The notes beneath the pieces are model-generated. The model did no database searches. It worked only from the letters and a program-made list of their open reading frames with translations, and was not told where the DNA came from. DNA of 64,000 nucleotides, taken from positions 127,107 through 191,106 of the forward strand of contig ML986669.1 in NCBI GenBank assembly GCA_010094045.1. The letters run 5' to 3'. The position numbers and the translations under genes were made by a program. The first letter of the stretch is position 1; every line of letters begins with the position of its first letter. Positions 21,401 through 33,965 of this stretch are shown in pieces. The stretch comes from Lojkania enalia (Eukaryota; Ascomycota; Dothideomycetes; Pleosporales).

Positions 21401-23405
21401 CCTTCTGCTGGCGACTCGAGGGCTTGCTGCGATCCAGGGTGTTAGGCGCCGCGTCAAACCGTTGATCATTCTCTGACACTCTCAGCGCAATCTTCAATTG
21501 GCTGCATGGTCAGCTTCATGGACCGAAACTTCACGCGCAGCTGGGATGCACCCCTTTTCCGCTGACCAAGACCACTTTCTCGGTCGCGGAAGTCAAGGAC
21601 CGAGAAGCAGAGGGCAACAACCTTGTGGGCGGGTTACCGACCGTTTGGGCGGCCATGCCTCACAGCCGCTTCTGGCGACGTCGGCCGCCTAAAACGTGGA
21701 TTGGAAAGGATTGCGAGCGGTTTGCATCACGTCCAAGAAAGGCCTTTCAATCAATCTGAAGGCGGCTCTGCCGGCACAATCCTCCGCATCGGGTCCCCTG
21801 AGGACTGAGGACAGATTCTTGCATGCACTGCTGCAGGACGCTCGAGCCTCACAAACCGGTGAAGAGGGTTCTTGTGACGTGCAACCTGCAGTAGCGACTA
21901 CATCTGCAGGTTTCGGCAGCAAGCTTCATCAGACGAGCTCGACAATCGACTTTCGAGTCCTGACTCCTCCCGTCCGTCCCCGAACGCCTCGAGCGCCGCG
22001 ATGCATGGCATGTGCTCGACGCCGTTGCTCGTCCGCTGCGACTCGTCGAGCCCTATGGAGAGAGGGCTGATGGCGCGGAGCATGGGCTCCCATTGACGTG
22101 TTCCCAGGCTTTCCCCAAGCAAGAACGCTAGGGTGGTAAGGCAGTCCACACGGGCAGCTGTCCGACCCTGGCTCCCAGGAAGGTTGTGTCCGTGTGGAGA
22201 TTTGCTTGGACCTGGCGCGTGCTCGGTCCGCGACAAGGACTTTAGGGTGGTGCGGAGGGATTGGACGCCGAGCTTACGATCAGAAAGCCCGAATTCTCAG
22301 TCACATAATATCGACTTTCCGGCGAATGAGGGCGCTGGGAGGGACGTTTCAGCTCTGTTGGATTCTCGAATTTCTCTTCTGGACGCTGCCGTCGGCTCGC
22401 TGCTTCAAGATCTCTCCGTTCCAGCATGAGAAACGTCTTCCACTTTCTGGGCGTAGCCACGGATCCGCCTGTGTCTGCCGCACTGCGCACTAGTAGCCTA
22501 CTGCTAATTACCTGCTCCACCAATGGCTTTTGGATCGCTGCTCCAGCGCACCCATCTAGGATAAGGTGCGCAGCATCATTCCAGATGCCTGTAGGACTGG
22601 TGGGCCGTCCTCGCGCAATATCGCGTCCTTCCTAGGTCCCCCATTCACCAGAGACATCACGCGTTTGCACTCTCGGCCTTCTCTAAGCGATGATCACATC
22701 GAACAGGAGCGCGCAAATACCGTCGGGGCGCGATAGGCTGCGTCCTCTCGGCGGTAAGCAGTTGTGCAGGAAGGCTGAGCTCCCGAACTATTTTCGGGGT
22801 CTTCCCAAGCCACTCTAGTCGCTGCTGTGCTCGAGCAGTGGTTGAAGCGGGATGGTCCGCATGGCGCTGCTGCGTCCTGCCCACTCACATCTCAGCGTCC
22901 ACACAAGGCGACGGCCCATTTTTGGTGCAATGGCACCGTTCGGTTACAGGCATGGATCCATGCTCCGTGGGCTCAAGCTTTTGAGCAGAGAGCGATAGAG
23001 CCGCTGCACCCCTGGCAGACAGCCATGCTTCCCAGCGTGAAGGGTGGAGCAACTCCACCCTGCACCTCCATCTCTCCCACACTAATTAGTATCAACACAG
23101 CCCGCGATATTTCTGGTCTCCCACTGCAAAATAGCCCTTTGTTGGCGCAGCACTCCCACAGCATCTATCGTCAGAGACCCCAATTTGGAACGGTGGTGCT
23201 TCCCGTTCGGGTCCTCCCCTGGCTGTCGTCGTCTTTAATTCTCCATGTTCACTCCGCCTACATACAGCAGATAGCCGACTGGAGCTACCGCCTCTTGATC
23301 CCATCACCTCCGTAGTCTGCTGCTCCACTTGAGGCTCGAGTGATCCTTCCCGCCCCTTCCATTTGTTGGAGGATATATACTTCATCGCCGTCGCCGCCAT
23401 CAGTG
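15409..23405. other. 8-kb stretch without a supportable gene
   Basis: No frame longer than about 160 codons and none with family resemblance. A poly-T/CT tract lies at about 16648-16675 and a poly-A tract near 17145. From 18.1 to 23.4 kb base composition is balanced, not AT-rich, so RIP-type decay is not indicated. The DNA lies upstream of the plus-strand C2H2 regulator at 23406 and could hold its promoter, a long 5' leader or non-coding transcripts. I looked for tRNA-like, rRNA-like and transposase-like sequence by eye and saw none. Confidence 0.4.
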
Positions 23406-26400
23406 ATGTCTGATCACATAGAGAGCGGCCTCCCATTGGCCTCGACCCAACCTGAAGGCAGCAACCCATCACCACTCCGTCGCAAGCATCGCAAAGATTC
23501 TCAGTCATCTGATGAACGAATAGCCGGTACCAAGTCTGCTTCATCTCGACGCCGTCCAGGAACCAGGAAAGAGGTGCCTTTCGGCCCCCACGTAGGTGGG
23601 GAGAGCTCCACTATGCAGCCATCAATGTCACCGGATACCCCCACTGTTCACTACACACGAACTGGCCGTATCAGCAAAGCTAAAAAGGGTTTGAAGGTTC
23701 ACAATTGCGAATGTGGAAGGGTAAGTCATGAATTACCTGTCATTTCAGTTGTTCTCTCCGTCCTAGAGCGCGCTGAACACGATTCACGTAACGCCGGCTC
23801 TATTGGAGATGCTTTTCGGTTGAGCCCGGTATTCAGCTTAGCCTTGGCCTTGGATATCGCATTCTTAACTGGGACTATTCCGATATGTATGGAAGAGCCA
23901 GCGAACGCTAACATTGAATTTAGTCGTATACTAGGGCAGAACATTTAAGGTAAGCCTGTTACCGCCCGTCTTGCTGTTGCATGTCACCTAACATACGTTT
24001 CTTCTGCAGGCGACACCAAAAGAACCACGCGCAGGATGCTTTAGTGTGCAAGTTTCCCGAGTGTGGTAAGACCTTCTTCAGAGTAGATCTCTTGCAACGA
24101 CACGAAGAACGACAGTAAGCAACTCACTTCGGCTCAATTGGGAAATACTGATTCCCGGCAGCAATGATACTGGAAACGACTCTCGAAGAACCTCGCTATT
24201 TAGCCAGGGAACCAACGCAGAGGTGGAAGCTCAAGTCTCTGCCCCAGTGCCTCTAGCGACACCCATCGTGACATCCGCGCTTCCTTCAGCATCTCCTTAT
24301 TATCAACCAGTCTCTCCTTTGCCGGAGTCGACATCAAATCCAAGGTATACATCCAATCAGTTTCGTACTCCTCAGATTCCTTCTTCAGCTTTCGGTCATA
24401 TTCGTTCTTCTCCAATTTCCACCAAGTGAGTTTTCAACTAGTGCATCAAATTATCATTCTCTTTTCCTATCTTTACATAGTCATGTTCTATCAATTGTCC
24501 GTATACTTACCATTTATACTAGTCACGTCAAACAGCCACATAGACCACCCTATTCAAGGGGAGGTCAAACCGTACAGATTCCGGTGGACGGCTTGCAGGG
24601 CGGAGTGTCCTGGACTGATCCTTTTAGCCAGTCTCCTGGTTGCTCTTCTTCTAGCGGCTACGCTTCTCCAATCCCAGGTGCAGGTGATTACGCGAACATG
24701 TTCGCGAATCCGCCTTACGGACGTACTCGCACCTCTTCAAACGCATCTTTTATTGAGCCTTGGGGCTTTCCGTCGAGATCGCCGACTTCCGCGACGTCCA
24801 CAATGGCAGCTTACACGTGGACATCGAGTGACAAGGGCACGACGCCTGCCAATCTCGCGTACATGACCAATACATCTTATCCTATGACGAACGTGCCCAT
24901 GTCGGCGGGCGTCGATCCAGTCTCCAGCTATGGGCACTTTGGGCCAAAGACAATGGCCCAAAGAGATGAGGAGGAGCAGGCGTTTTTGTTTCCAGAGCAG
25001 TCTTTCGGTATGGGCCAAACCTCGGACACCTATCTATTTGATAAATATCTTGACAATTACTGGAGACTGTTTCACCCCTCTTTTCCCGTCGTCCATCGAG
25101 CTACCTTTGATGACGGCATAAACGAGTCGCCAATGCTTCGAGCCGCTATGATCGCCGTCGGCGCGCAATATTCCAACGACCCCATCGCGAAACGAAAAGC
25201 TAGAATCCTTCACGATCGATGCCGAAAGCTTCTTGACAAGGTATGAATGAACTACAAGAAAATTGCATCACCGTTAACACATCATAGCGAGAGTTCGATT
25301 TAATGACCGAACCTGACCGACTCTGCGATTATCAGGCCTTATTCCTCTATGAAGTCCTTTCTCAATACCGGGCTCGACGCGTAGCCAATACCCTCTCGAT
25401 TCGGTTTGAGACTTTGTATCAAGATGTGAGTATTCTCATGATTCGTGGGCTTGCTCATGTTGACGACATCTAGTCTTGCCAAAATTATCAGAATATTGCC
25501 TCTGGAATCGTTGACAGCATAAACTCTGTCCTACAGCGTGAGAGCGTCACTTATGAAAACTGGAAACAGTGGATCGTTATGTCTAGTCGTCAACGTCTAC
25601 TACTCTGCTGTTACATCTTGGAGTATCAACAGGCCACTCTCCTGGCTCGAGCCCCTCAAGCTTCATTAATTCAAGTGAATGGATTTGAGCTTCCATTCCC
25701 TTCACATTCTGCACTTTGGGATGCAATGACCTTGGAGGATTGGGCCATAGCTGCGCAACAATACCCTTACCCGCCTACATACGTCTATCAGATCACGCCA
25801 GGCATAACCAATCCTTTAGACCACTTCCAGTCATTGCTACTAGTTGCGGCTCATTACAACCACTTCAGCAATCCTGCCCCGTGCTTTTCGCCTCCAACGG
25901 TCACCGCAATCGGCTCTCTATTCGATAGCTCCCCCATTACCAAACACCATCTTCTTACTGCAAAACTGCTCCAGGTCACTCCCATCCGCGCATTACTCGC
26001 TGTATCCGGGGAGTCATGGATCTTATCCGAGAAAGTGCCCTCAGCCGCGGCATTCTCGAGCTTGAAGGCCACTCTCAAGGCCTGGGTCAGCGGCCTCTGG
26101 GCTTCTCCAGCGGACACCCAGGACCAGACTGTGAAGGATGCTCTCAGGCTATCCATCGAGCTTGTCCAGCATGCCATTATGACTCCAGCTCAGACTCTTC
26201 ATCTAGAGCTTGGCGCAGACATGGGCCTCTACTTTGCTTCATTGATTATCTGGGCTGTGACAGTTGCTGCCAACACCCGCATAAATACGCCTCAGGTACA
26301 GATTCATCAAATCCGATTCCCTTCACACTCCCCTCTACCGTCGAATCGCAACTCTAGCCACTACCCATCCACACCGACTCACATCCCTGGAAGCCCTTCC

Positions 26401-26808
26401 CAAGCGACCTCACCAAGCCTAGCCCATCCAACTGGTTTCGGATTCATTTCTTCCACACGCACTTCTCCTACCCCAGCGCTCACATCCATCAGTATGAGTT
26501 ACTCGGACATCACAATGAAATCTTTGAACTTCATCAATACCGCTTTTATGGATCTTGAGTTACTTGACGTCATCCCACAATGGCCCCAAGAGATCGCTCA
26601 ATGGCAGCAGGGCAGTGCAGCATTGATGCGCTGGGTGAAGATGCGTCTTCGCAACGGGGACTCAGAGGGGCAGGACACTGTTGTGGCTCCTGGACCAACT
26701 AGCGCTGTCACTAGTCGCGGTGGGGATGGCCTCGGTGAACTGCTCGATGGGGTAATTAGTGTTCTTGAGAAGGTTATGGGCCGAGGATGGGATGGCTGGA
26801 TGACCTGA
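23406..26808 (+). CDS. C2H2 zinc finger / fungal-specific transcription factor domain regulator
   Basis: Seven exons fit: 23406-23720, 23924-23949 (26 bp), 24010-24114, 24162-24425, 24523-25240, 25288-25425 and 25474-26808, giving 966 residues. Two adjacent C2H2 fingers are assembled across exons 1-3: CECGRSYTRAEHLRRHQKNH and CKFPECGKTFFRVDLLQRHE. After a Ser/Pro-rich linker comes a fungal_trans (PF04082-like) region beginning near FHPSFPVVHRATFDDG and running to the C-terminus. This C2H2 plus fungal_trans layout marks a DNA-binding regulator; its targets cannot be read from sequence. The first finger is split between exon 1 and the 26-bp exon, so naive gene models will break it. It has an unusually long gene-free upstream region. 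Confidence 0.9.
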
Positions 26809-28208
26809 TACGACATTGCCAGACTTTCTCTCTCACTACTCTATAGACCATGGGCCTTATTTCTTTCGGGGTTCTTGTACTCTTCTTTCTGGACGGTCAT
26901 ACATTTCTATTTCCTAGTTTCTTTGCATTGCCTCGGCATTTTTTTTTTTCTCAGTTTATTTTACTTTTCTTACGTTCCTTCCAGCGATTGTTGGATAGTG
27001 CATCGGCATAGCGTGGTTCGGGTACATGAAAACACATACGGCATTTGGGCATGACATGGTACGATGGATAGGATGTTACGAATGATGTTTGGACATCTAG
27101 GGATGGATTTGGAATACCCTTTTCGTTTTTTATTTTTTCACTCTTCTTGCTTCTCTGTATTTCTATGCAGACTTCTGCAATGGTCTTCTATTTCTTTGCA
27201 AATACTGCTTATTGGTGGAATCTCTGCAGTCCTGGCAGGGGCTTGTATTAGTATAGTTTCTATTTCAATATGTCTTCTTATTATCGTCAATCGCAAGTGT
27301 GTCTTTGAACGCCTTGAGCATCTTTCCTCATCTCAAATGGGATTTTTCCATATATTGACTTTGTCTCTTAACCACTTGAAAGATGGATCGCACTCGGTTG
27401 GGCCGACCGTACTTTTTAGGCATGTAACTTCTATTCATGGCGTGCTTGCTCATTTGAACATGCCTTTTGCCTACTGGCATTTACGGTTTTAGGATAATAG
27501 TGGCATGGGCCATATCGGCCACTCCACGGATATACGTTGCCGCGGATTTGATAGATCACGCTTGTCAGTCATCGGCTTGCAAGAATACAAAACGATTGAA
27601 TACTATTTTACGCTCTACATCCTTTCTTCCTCTTTGCCTAACCACGTATAGCTGTTTGCAGATTTATCCGCTCGCAATAATTGTGGTGCAACGCCCCCTC
27701 GCTCCAACACAATTGTTAAACAAACAATATGCTTTTCCGAAACGCAGAGCCCAGAATAAGCACCAATTGCCTCATGGAAAGACGCCAATGCATTTGTAGG
27801 CCCTGCGCATCCTCATACAAGCCTTGCGCATGTTTGATAACTAGATAACGTATCTTGTCTATTGCGTATGATATGCTGAGGGGAACTCCTCGATGATATA
27901 GTATATCTCTTTGCGCTTATGGATGGCTCGCATCTGCAGAATAGTCTTCGGGTTTTATCGATTGGGTTGGTGGGGGAAAGTACTGAGTTATCGTAAGTAT
28001 CCAAGTTTATATAGGGGCTTGAGTATTGGGATCAAGATAGATAAAATTCAAAATATCGGAAAAACTCATATAGAAGGCTATATGAGCTAGGCAGTTTGGT
28101 CTCTCGCTTGATTCGTAAGCAACCCTTATGAGATTCTCCTGATATAGAAGGGATAATTCCGAATTTGTGATCTTTATGGTATTTATGTTGTTGTTCGGTT
28201 TGTGTATC
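26809..28208. other. intergenic, no gene seen
   Basis: AT-rich, pyrimidine-rich 3' side of the regulator gene, then sequence leading into a solo LTR. The frame at 27064-27492 is hydrophobic by composition and shows no family. Confidence 0.4.
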
Positions 28209-28352
28209 TGTTAAGTATCAGGGCAGATGGGGAGGAGAACTGTGTTGATCCATATCTACGGAAGATCAAGGCTATTTATACTGTCTGGTCCAGGCATCAC
28301 ATGATATTAGGGCTAATCCATAATAGGGATCGTGCTATACAATAACCTTACA
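28209..28352 (-). repeat. solo LTR, family B, copy 1
   Basis: A 144-bp unit, read on the minus strand as TGTAAGG...ACTTAACA (TG...CA ends). It aligns along its length with the units at 31477, 51193 and 58905 and contains the shared ATATCATGTGATG and TATAAATAGCC blocks. Flanking 5-mers are gtatc and atatc, a target duplication with one mismatch. No internal retrotransposon region adjoins it. Confidence 0.85.
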
Positions 28353-28486
28353 ATATCTTTTAACATTATGACTTGTTGACGGATAGAAGCATAGACTATC
28401 TTACCCTGATTCCAAGTGTTGTTAGAATTCTGAAACAGCGAGATAACTCAGATTTCATTTTACCTAGCTACTTGCTTGGTACAGAA

Positions 28487-29382
28487 CTACGCCCAGGTAC
28501 CCTTCTTTGCCTGCTCTGAGGCCCACTCTTTGAAGCTCACCCCTCTCCTTCCAATTATAGCTTCCAGGCTATTTTCAAAGCTCGCCTCACTACCAGCTCT
28601 GGCGTACGTCTCAAGGGCAGACAAGAAGTTTGCAAACAGAGGCGTAATTCCCAATTTAGTATAATGTTCCACCATTTCCTCCTGAGACTTTCGAACGTGT
28701 CTGATCGGACGACCCAGAACATTACTGAGGATAACGGCAATCTGAGAAACGTTAGAAAGACGCACTAATTTGGAAAAGGAAGCTCACTCACCTCATCATG
28801 GGACAAAAGCGCCGGCCCCAAAATCATATAATCCCGATTCTCAAACTCTTTCTTCCCAGTCAAAAAGCAGAACGCTGCCTCGGAAATATCGTCCGCACTG
28901 ACGAACGGGATCTTGCCGTCCTCGGCTGCGGTGTAGAACTGGCTTTCCTCCTTGATGGATCGCCAGTGTTGGGACTCGGAGAAATTCTCCATGAACCACG
29001 TAGGTCGCAGGAACGCGAACTGCGCACCTATTTCCTCGAGGTGCGACCACACGGTGCCGACATACATGCCGCCCTTTTGCGTGGAACTGCCACCTAGGAA
29101 GACGAATTTGTGGGCGCCGTTGCTGATGGCATAGTCGATGAATTTGTTAACGATGGGCGCCGGTTCTACATTATCGGGGGGAACTAGGTAGGCGGCGGAA
29201 ATGGTGGCATCCTTGAAGGGGTTGGCCCATGTAGATTCATCGAGCCAGTCAAATTTGGTGGCTGGATGATTAGGAATAGAGTCCCGGCGGGTTGCAATGA
29301 TGTAGGGAATGTTTCCAGATTTGAGGAGGGAGGCTAGGCGGATGGAAGTTTTGCCTACGCTGCCAGTGACGAGGATAGTCAT
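28487..29382 (-). CDS. EasG-like NAD(P)-dependent reductase (NmrA/atypical SDR type)
   Basis: Two exons, 29382-28792 and 28741-28487, give 281 residues. The N-terminus MTILVTGSVGKTSIRLA is the Rossmann start of the family that includes agroclavine and festuclavine dehydrogenases (EasG/FgaFS), with KFDWLDESTWANPF, FIDYAISNGAHKFVFLG, LRPTWFMENF and the C-terminal GRPIRHVRKSQEEM and GVSFKEWA blocks in the usual order. The dinucleotide loop is TGSVGKTS rather than TGxxGxxG, as is common in this family. No dimethylallyltryptophan synthase or other ergot gene is nearby, so a role in ergot alkaloid synthesis is not supported; the substrate is unknown. A solo LTR ends 134 bp downstream of its stop and a transposon relic starts 152 bp upstream of its start. 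Confidence 0.85.
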
Positions 29383-29533
29383 GATTTTTGAAGAGATGTC
29401 GCGTTAATCGGAGACTAGATCTATAATGCGTCTGTCGGATTTCCAAAGACGTATAGTTGTCGAAGAGGAAACGAAGAGCTGTCCGTGATTACTTCTTGTA
29501 CCGCATCTTGAACCACGTAATTTGTAAGCCATA

Positions 29534-30870
29534 TGGTTTTCGGCACCCCGGGTCTTTCGGCAGCCCGACCAGACGCGTAAACCGTACAAAACAGTACCGT
29601 ACCATCAAACACTACGTCTTTGTAATGGACCCCAGAGACAAAGCTATTGCAGCGGCTATTCGTGATCATAATGCAGGCATTTATCCTAGCCAATTAGCTA
29701 CCGCCCGACCCTACGGCCTCCCTCGAACCACTATTCAGTCGTATCAAGCCAGGAATTTCAACGGCAACTGAGCTCTCAGGCAGAGAGCTTCCTAGGCGAC
29801 CGGGTTCTGGGAGAGGACGCACGCGGATATTCTCCCTCCTACGAACGAGCGCGAGAGATAGAGAATCAAAATTTTTGAACAAACAGCGATCAACAGCCAG
29901 TTAGTAAGCTCTAGCTACTACAATTTATTAAGCATGCTCTATATATTATGATATTTATCGGCAGGTAGCTTGAAGCTCCTAGAGCTAAGGTAGCTACGGC
30001 TAATTGAGTGTTACTCCCTCGCGCGCCGCTTCCGACTGATAGGCTCCATTGCTTCCTATTGGCCATATTTTGCCGCGTATACCTCTCCGATGCTACCTTG
30101 CTCCAGGTTCCGAGCGAGGTTAGGTAAAGGCGGAAGGGGGAGAGGAGGTCATATGGCTTCAGTGATGAGGAAGACACTAGAACAAGGGATTTTGCCAAAG
30201 ATTAGATATAGGCAGACTAGATTAATAATCGTAATAACTACGAAGAGCTCAATCTACGTAATGGGGTCTATCGGCTTATATAAAGACTCTACAGGCCAAG
30301 CGTCCTTGTCCTGCCATGTACTGTTGCCAAGCCCCATAGGACATACCCGACACCCGGTGCCCATGCCTGTCCTGTTGTCAAGCTTTACAGGACATACCTA
30401 ACACGGTTACGTGCACAGGTTGTGCCAAGCTTCGTCATCTGACCAATCGTCTCCCCACGTCCTACAGTCTCGCTGCTCCTGTTCCGATTGGTGTAACTCT
30501 GAGCTGGAGGCTACTTTCTTGTTCTCGTGTCGGAAACCCAGCTCTGCACCATTGCGCCACTGCAATCAAAAAGCACGAATAATCAACATTGCCCGTTCTT
30601 GTGTGCAGGATAATATATATCCTCCGACGGGGAGGTGGCTGCCGCGCACGGCCCTAGTCTGTTACAGCAGCTAAGGCTGCTAAGGCCGAGAAAGCCACTA
30701 CTTCTATTGAGGAGACCCTTGCTAAGGCCTCGGCTACTGCGTAGGCCGCAATTCTAGAGTCCATGTGTATTGAGTTTAAACTATCCATATAGCATGTAGA
30801 GTAATCAACTGTTTTGTACTGACTACGCACTGCGGTGGGCCTGCCGAAACCTCCGGGGTGCCAAGAACCA
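29534..30870 (+). mobile_element. degenerate pogo/Fot1-like (Tc1/mariner superfamily) transposon
   Basis: Imperfect terminal inverted repeats of about 55 bp bound a 1337-bp element: the left end begins TGGTTTTCGGCACCCCGG (29534) and the right end, reverse complemented, begins TGGTTCTTGGCACCCCGG (30870). Both are flanked by TA, the target duplication of this superfamily. Inside, near the left end, is a transposase-like helix-turn-helix start (29625-29771). Near the right end a frame with alternating Ala/Lys (AAKAAKAEKATT, about 30670) recalls the basic C-terminal tail of Fot1-like transposases. The element is shorter than intact Fot1-type elements, which are near 1.8-1.9 kb, and has stops throughout, so it is internally deleted and non-autonomous. 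Confidence 0.85.
29625..29771 (+). pseudogene. transposase N-terminal helix-turn-helix remnant
   Basis: Opens MDPRDKAIAAAIRDHNAG and continues YPSQLATARPYGLPRTTIQS, the pattern of the psq-type HTH that begins pogo/Fot1 transposases (R.A..AYGVP..TL). It stops at TGA 29769-29771. No DDE catalytic domain was found downstream in any frame. Confidence 0.75.
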
Positions 30871-31476
30871 TATGGGCTAAGTTACCTACGGGACCGGATT
30901 TCTCGAGACCACCTCATATCCGGTCCTGGAGTTAAGATGAATTGTTATAAATTGTTCTTTCGTTGCCTTTATGCAAAAATGCTTGATATTCCACGCTGAA
31001 TAATGTAGAGTTGGAGTTTGGCGTCCGGTCGGCCGAGCCTCAAATCCGAAGGAGACTACCGACGCTAGGGCATGGGCCTACTATTAGTCTAGAATAGATG
31101 TAGACGGAAATCTGTCTCCATTCTGGCGCAGTTTGGACGGAAATCATGCGCGATGATGGTTGTCTTCGCTTGATATTCATCTATCGGCCAAATTCATGGG
31201 ACACAGCTTGTATAGTTGGCAGGCCCATTGTAAATTAGAAAAGGCGATTACGATATGGAGGGCGGAGTCATGTTTAATAAGATCTCACGCCTTAGCATAA
31301 AAGAATAGGAAAAGATTAGTTCTTCATAGTCGTCACGTAGTTGAAGTAGTCGGGGTGGGATGGAGGGAAGTTTTCTTTAGAGTGACTCATGCCGTAAAAT
31401 TAATCTCACTTGTTGTATTTCTCTTATAAACAAGCAAGCAGTACCGCACCTTTTCTGTTCCACCCACTATCCTACT
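30871..31476. other. intergenic between transposon and solo LTR
   Basis: No gene or further repeat boundary recognised. Confidence 0.4.
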
Positions 31477-31621
31477 TGTAATGTTTAATATATAGCATAA
31501 TCCCCATTAAGGACTAACCCTGATATCATGTGATACTACTGGGTAGACCATTAAATAGCCTTGACCCTCCATAGATATCAATCAGTGCAATTCTTCTCCC
31601 CATTTGTCCTGATACCTTACA
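31477..31621 (+). repeat. solo LTR, family B, copy 2
   Basis: A 145-bp unit TGTAATG...CCTTACA flanked by a perfect 5-bp duplication ctact on both sides. It shares GATATCATGTGATACTA and AAATAGCCTTGACCCTCC with the other three family B copies. Confidence 0.9.
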
Positions 31622-33260
31622 CTACTAATCTGTACGTTAGAGCTGTAGGGTCAAGACATAGATTAGTTTTTTGGGATCGAGTTACTACGGTCGCATAATG
31701 GAGTATATGTATAATTTTGCCTTGAAAAATAACTAAAACGTCGCTCACTTTAAAACATATCTAAGCTTCTAAGCTTAAAAAATGCATTAGACATGACTAA
31801 ATATAGTAGATGCGTAATACATAATGAGCGGAAAATTTTAAAGAGAGTAGGGAGGGACATATCCATTCTGGCATCATGCTGCAATTTTTTGCAAAGGCTA
31901 TTGTGAGACCAGAAAAGTCAGGCGCGTCTTTTAGTGTTGGATGCCGGGTCTTAGCAAGTGACCTGCTCAACCATGGGCAATCTCTTCGAGTAAGAATAAC
32001 TCGTTAGGATTATGCAGACCCTTGCAAATATCGTTGAGAATATTGGTTGATTCATATTAACCCTTCCATCACTGGACGCATATCCTAAGTAATATACTTT
32101 ATCCTTCGCGGGACACAAATTTAGTAGGAACTTTAAAGGATGGCACTCGCAATTTCGTATAGGGCCTCTTTCGGGTATTCGATTGCACAATTCTCATATC
32201 GATAAATGCGTGAGAATGGTTGATGATTTGCTACACTGTCGTGCGATGGCAATCCTACTCGGCGATTTCACCACTATCAGATGCGATGGAAATGAAAAGG
32301 CGTGGGCATCCTTATGGAAGAGACATCAGGAAAACCGAACAGGTGTGTGGCGTACATAAGACCATTCAATATCAACAGACATCCAGTGCTCCTTTCGTGC
32401 TTGTAGCCTTAGACATGATGGACGGAACTTTCAACGTGGCCAAAAGAGGACCGTCACAGCGCCACTTCGTGCTATCGATAAAAGCGGGTACTAGGCCACT
32501 CACGAGACCGCTCTGCCACACCATATTCACGTGAGATTCATTGTTAGGTTGCTGGCCACATTAAAGGATTCTCGGACATGTCGTCCTTCCGCGATGATCG
32601 AGGTTGTTTCGAAACGTGGCCCGTCCCGTGCTCCCAGGCACACGTTTCTGATTCGCTCGACAGCCTTGCCAGATCCAACTGCATCCTTTCTGAAGTCTCG
32701 GCCTACGGGATCATACGAACATAGCTCATGATGCAGCGCAATATATGACGATCATGTCGTCTTCTTAATATATTCAAGGCCTGGTTGCGAGGTGATCGTC
32801 GAGATGGATGGCGAGGCACAGGCCCTGTGCGATCCATAAGGATTACCTCACCTCAAGCAATGCTCTAGCGGCGTAAAACTGTGAGATACAAGGATGGTAC
32901 GAAGTAATTTCGTTTTGGTAACGTTTATTTATCAGGAGGCTTTGTGTCCCATTCCATTTTGATCGTCATCGCTTTCGATCTCCAGACGTTCATTTCTTAC
33001 CTGGCCTTTTGTTGAGCCTAGTCGTTCTTTTTTTTTTACTAACCACTGTCGCTCCCTTGCTGAACATTTCTTCTTTGCGTCATTTGTCTTTTTTGTGTAC
33101 TACGGTTCCCGGTCTCCTTTTCCTTTTTCATACACAATATCAGCCGAAGCGACACGAAGCGACACCTTTGCAAGACAATCTGCGCTGCGCTTAAAGGCGA
33201 CAAGTTTCCCTCAATTTACAGCTCTGATTACTATTCTCCTAGTCATTTATATCAGCGAAA
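31622..33260. other. intergenic, no gene seen
   Basis: Only short frames with stops. The last 300 bases are pyrimidine-rich, as expected for a fungal promoter, and lead into the secreted-protein gene at 33261. Confidence 0.4.
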
Positions 33261-33965
33261 ATGCGATCTGCAATTGTTCTCACCGGCCTTCTCCCCGTCG
33301 TCTACAGCCTGGCAGTCCGGGCGACACCAGAATGGAGTCCTGCCGAGGGCACCGCTGCTACCTGCACCGAAAGCGCATACGGCCAGCTCGTATGGGGCGA
33401 TAAATCCAAGGACGAACTCGTCAAGAATGCTTGCAACGCCATCTTAAACGTTGAAGAATCTCCTTGCAACGGTGAGCGGAAGAACAAAATGATATGCCTT
33501 GCGATTACACCGGCGATCAAGGGCCCGATTGGATACATGCAGTCCGCGTGTTTTGAAAAAGACGGCGTTAAAAGGTGCGACAAGCTTGGGCTACAACGTG
33601 AGTATTACCTTTCTTTAAATGTCGTGCATGCACGTCATAGCTGTTGTGTCGGCTTCGAGGGAAATGACTAACTCGAAATGTTAGTCACCATCACGCCCCC
33701 AGGGTCGGATAGCGAAGACTCTACTGGCGTAACCCAACCGTCTCTTATGTGGAAGGACTGCGTCGGATACTTCAATACTATTTTCGACAAGCCCAATCCT
33801 ATAGGTTGTGCGAAAGACGATGGGATGCCCCATCTCGGAGAGGTCAAGGCTAGCGGCGGAATGAAAGGGTCCGTATTCAAAGCGTCTCTAGAGCGGTACC
33901 CAGGCGCCCCTGAAATTTCTGGGGCGGAGAACTTGGTTAATACTATGGGTTCAATTGCTGTTTGA
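33261..33965 (+). CDS. small secreted cysteine-containing protein, effector-like candidate
   Basis: Two exons, 33261-33597 and 33685-33965, give 205 residues. The N-terminus MRSAIVLTGLLPVVYSLA is a signal peptide by its charge, hydrophobic core and small residues. The mature part has eight cysteines (in TCTES, NACNA, SPCNG, MICLA, SACFE, RCDK, KDCVG and IGCAK), enough for four disulfides. No known domain recognised. The cytosine-rich promoter and tight intron suggest an expressed gene. Secreted and small with even Cys number fits candidate effectors, but size is at the upper range and no host-related evidence exists in the sequence. Confidence 0.75.

Noticed and set aside
28209..33260. Possible secondary-metabolite cluster around the EasG-like gene
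   Set aside because: No PKS, NRPS, prenyltransferase, P450 or cluster regulator is found next to it; the nearest regulator is 1.7 kb away beyond a repeat.
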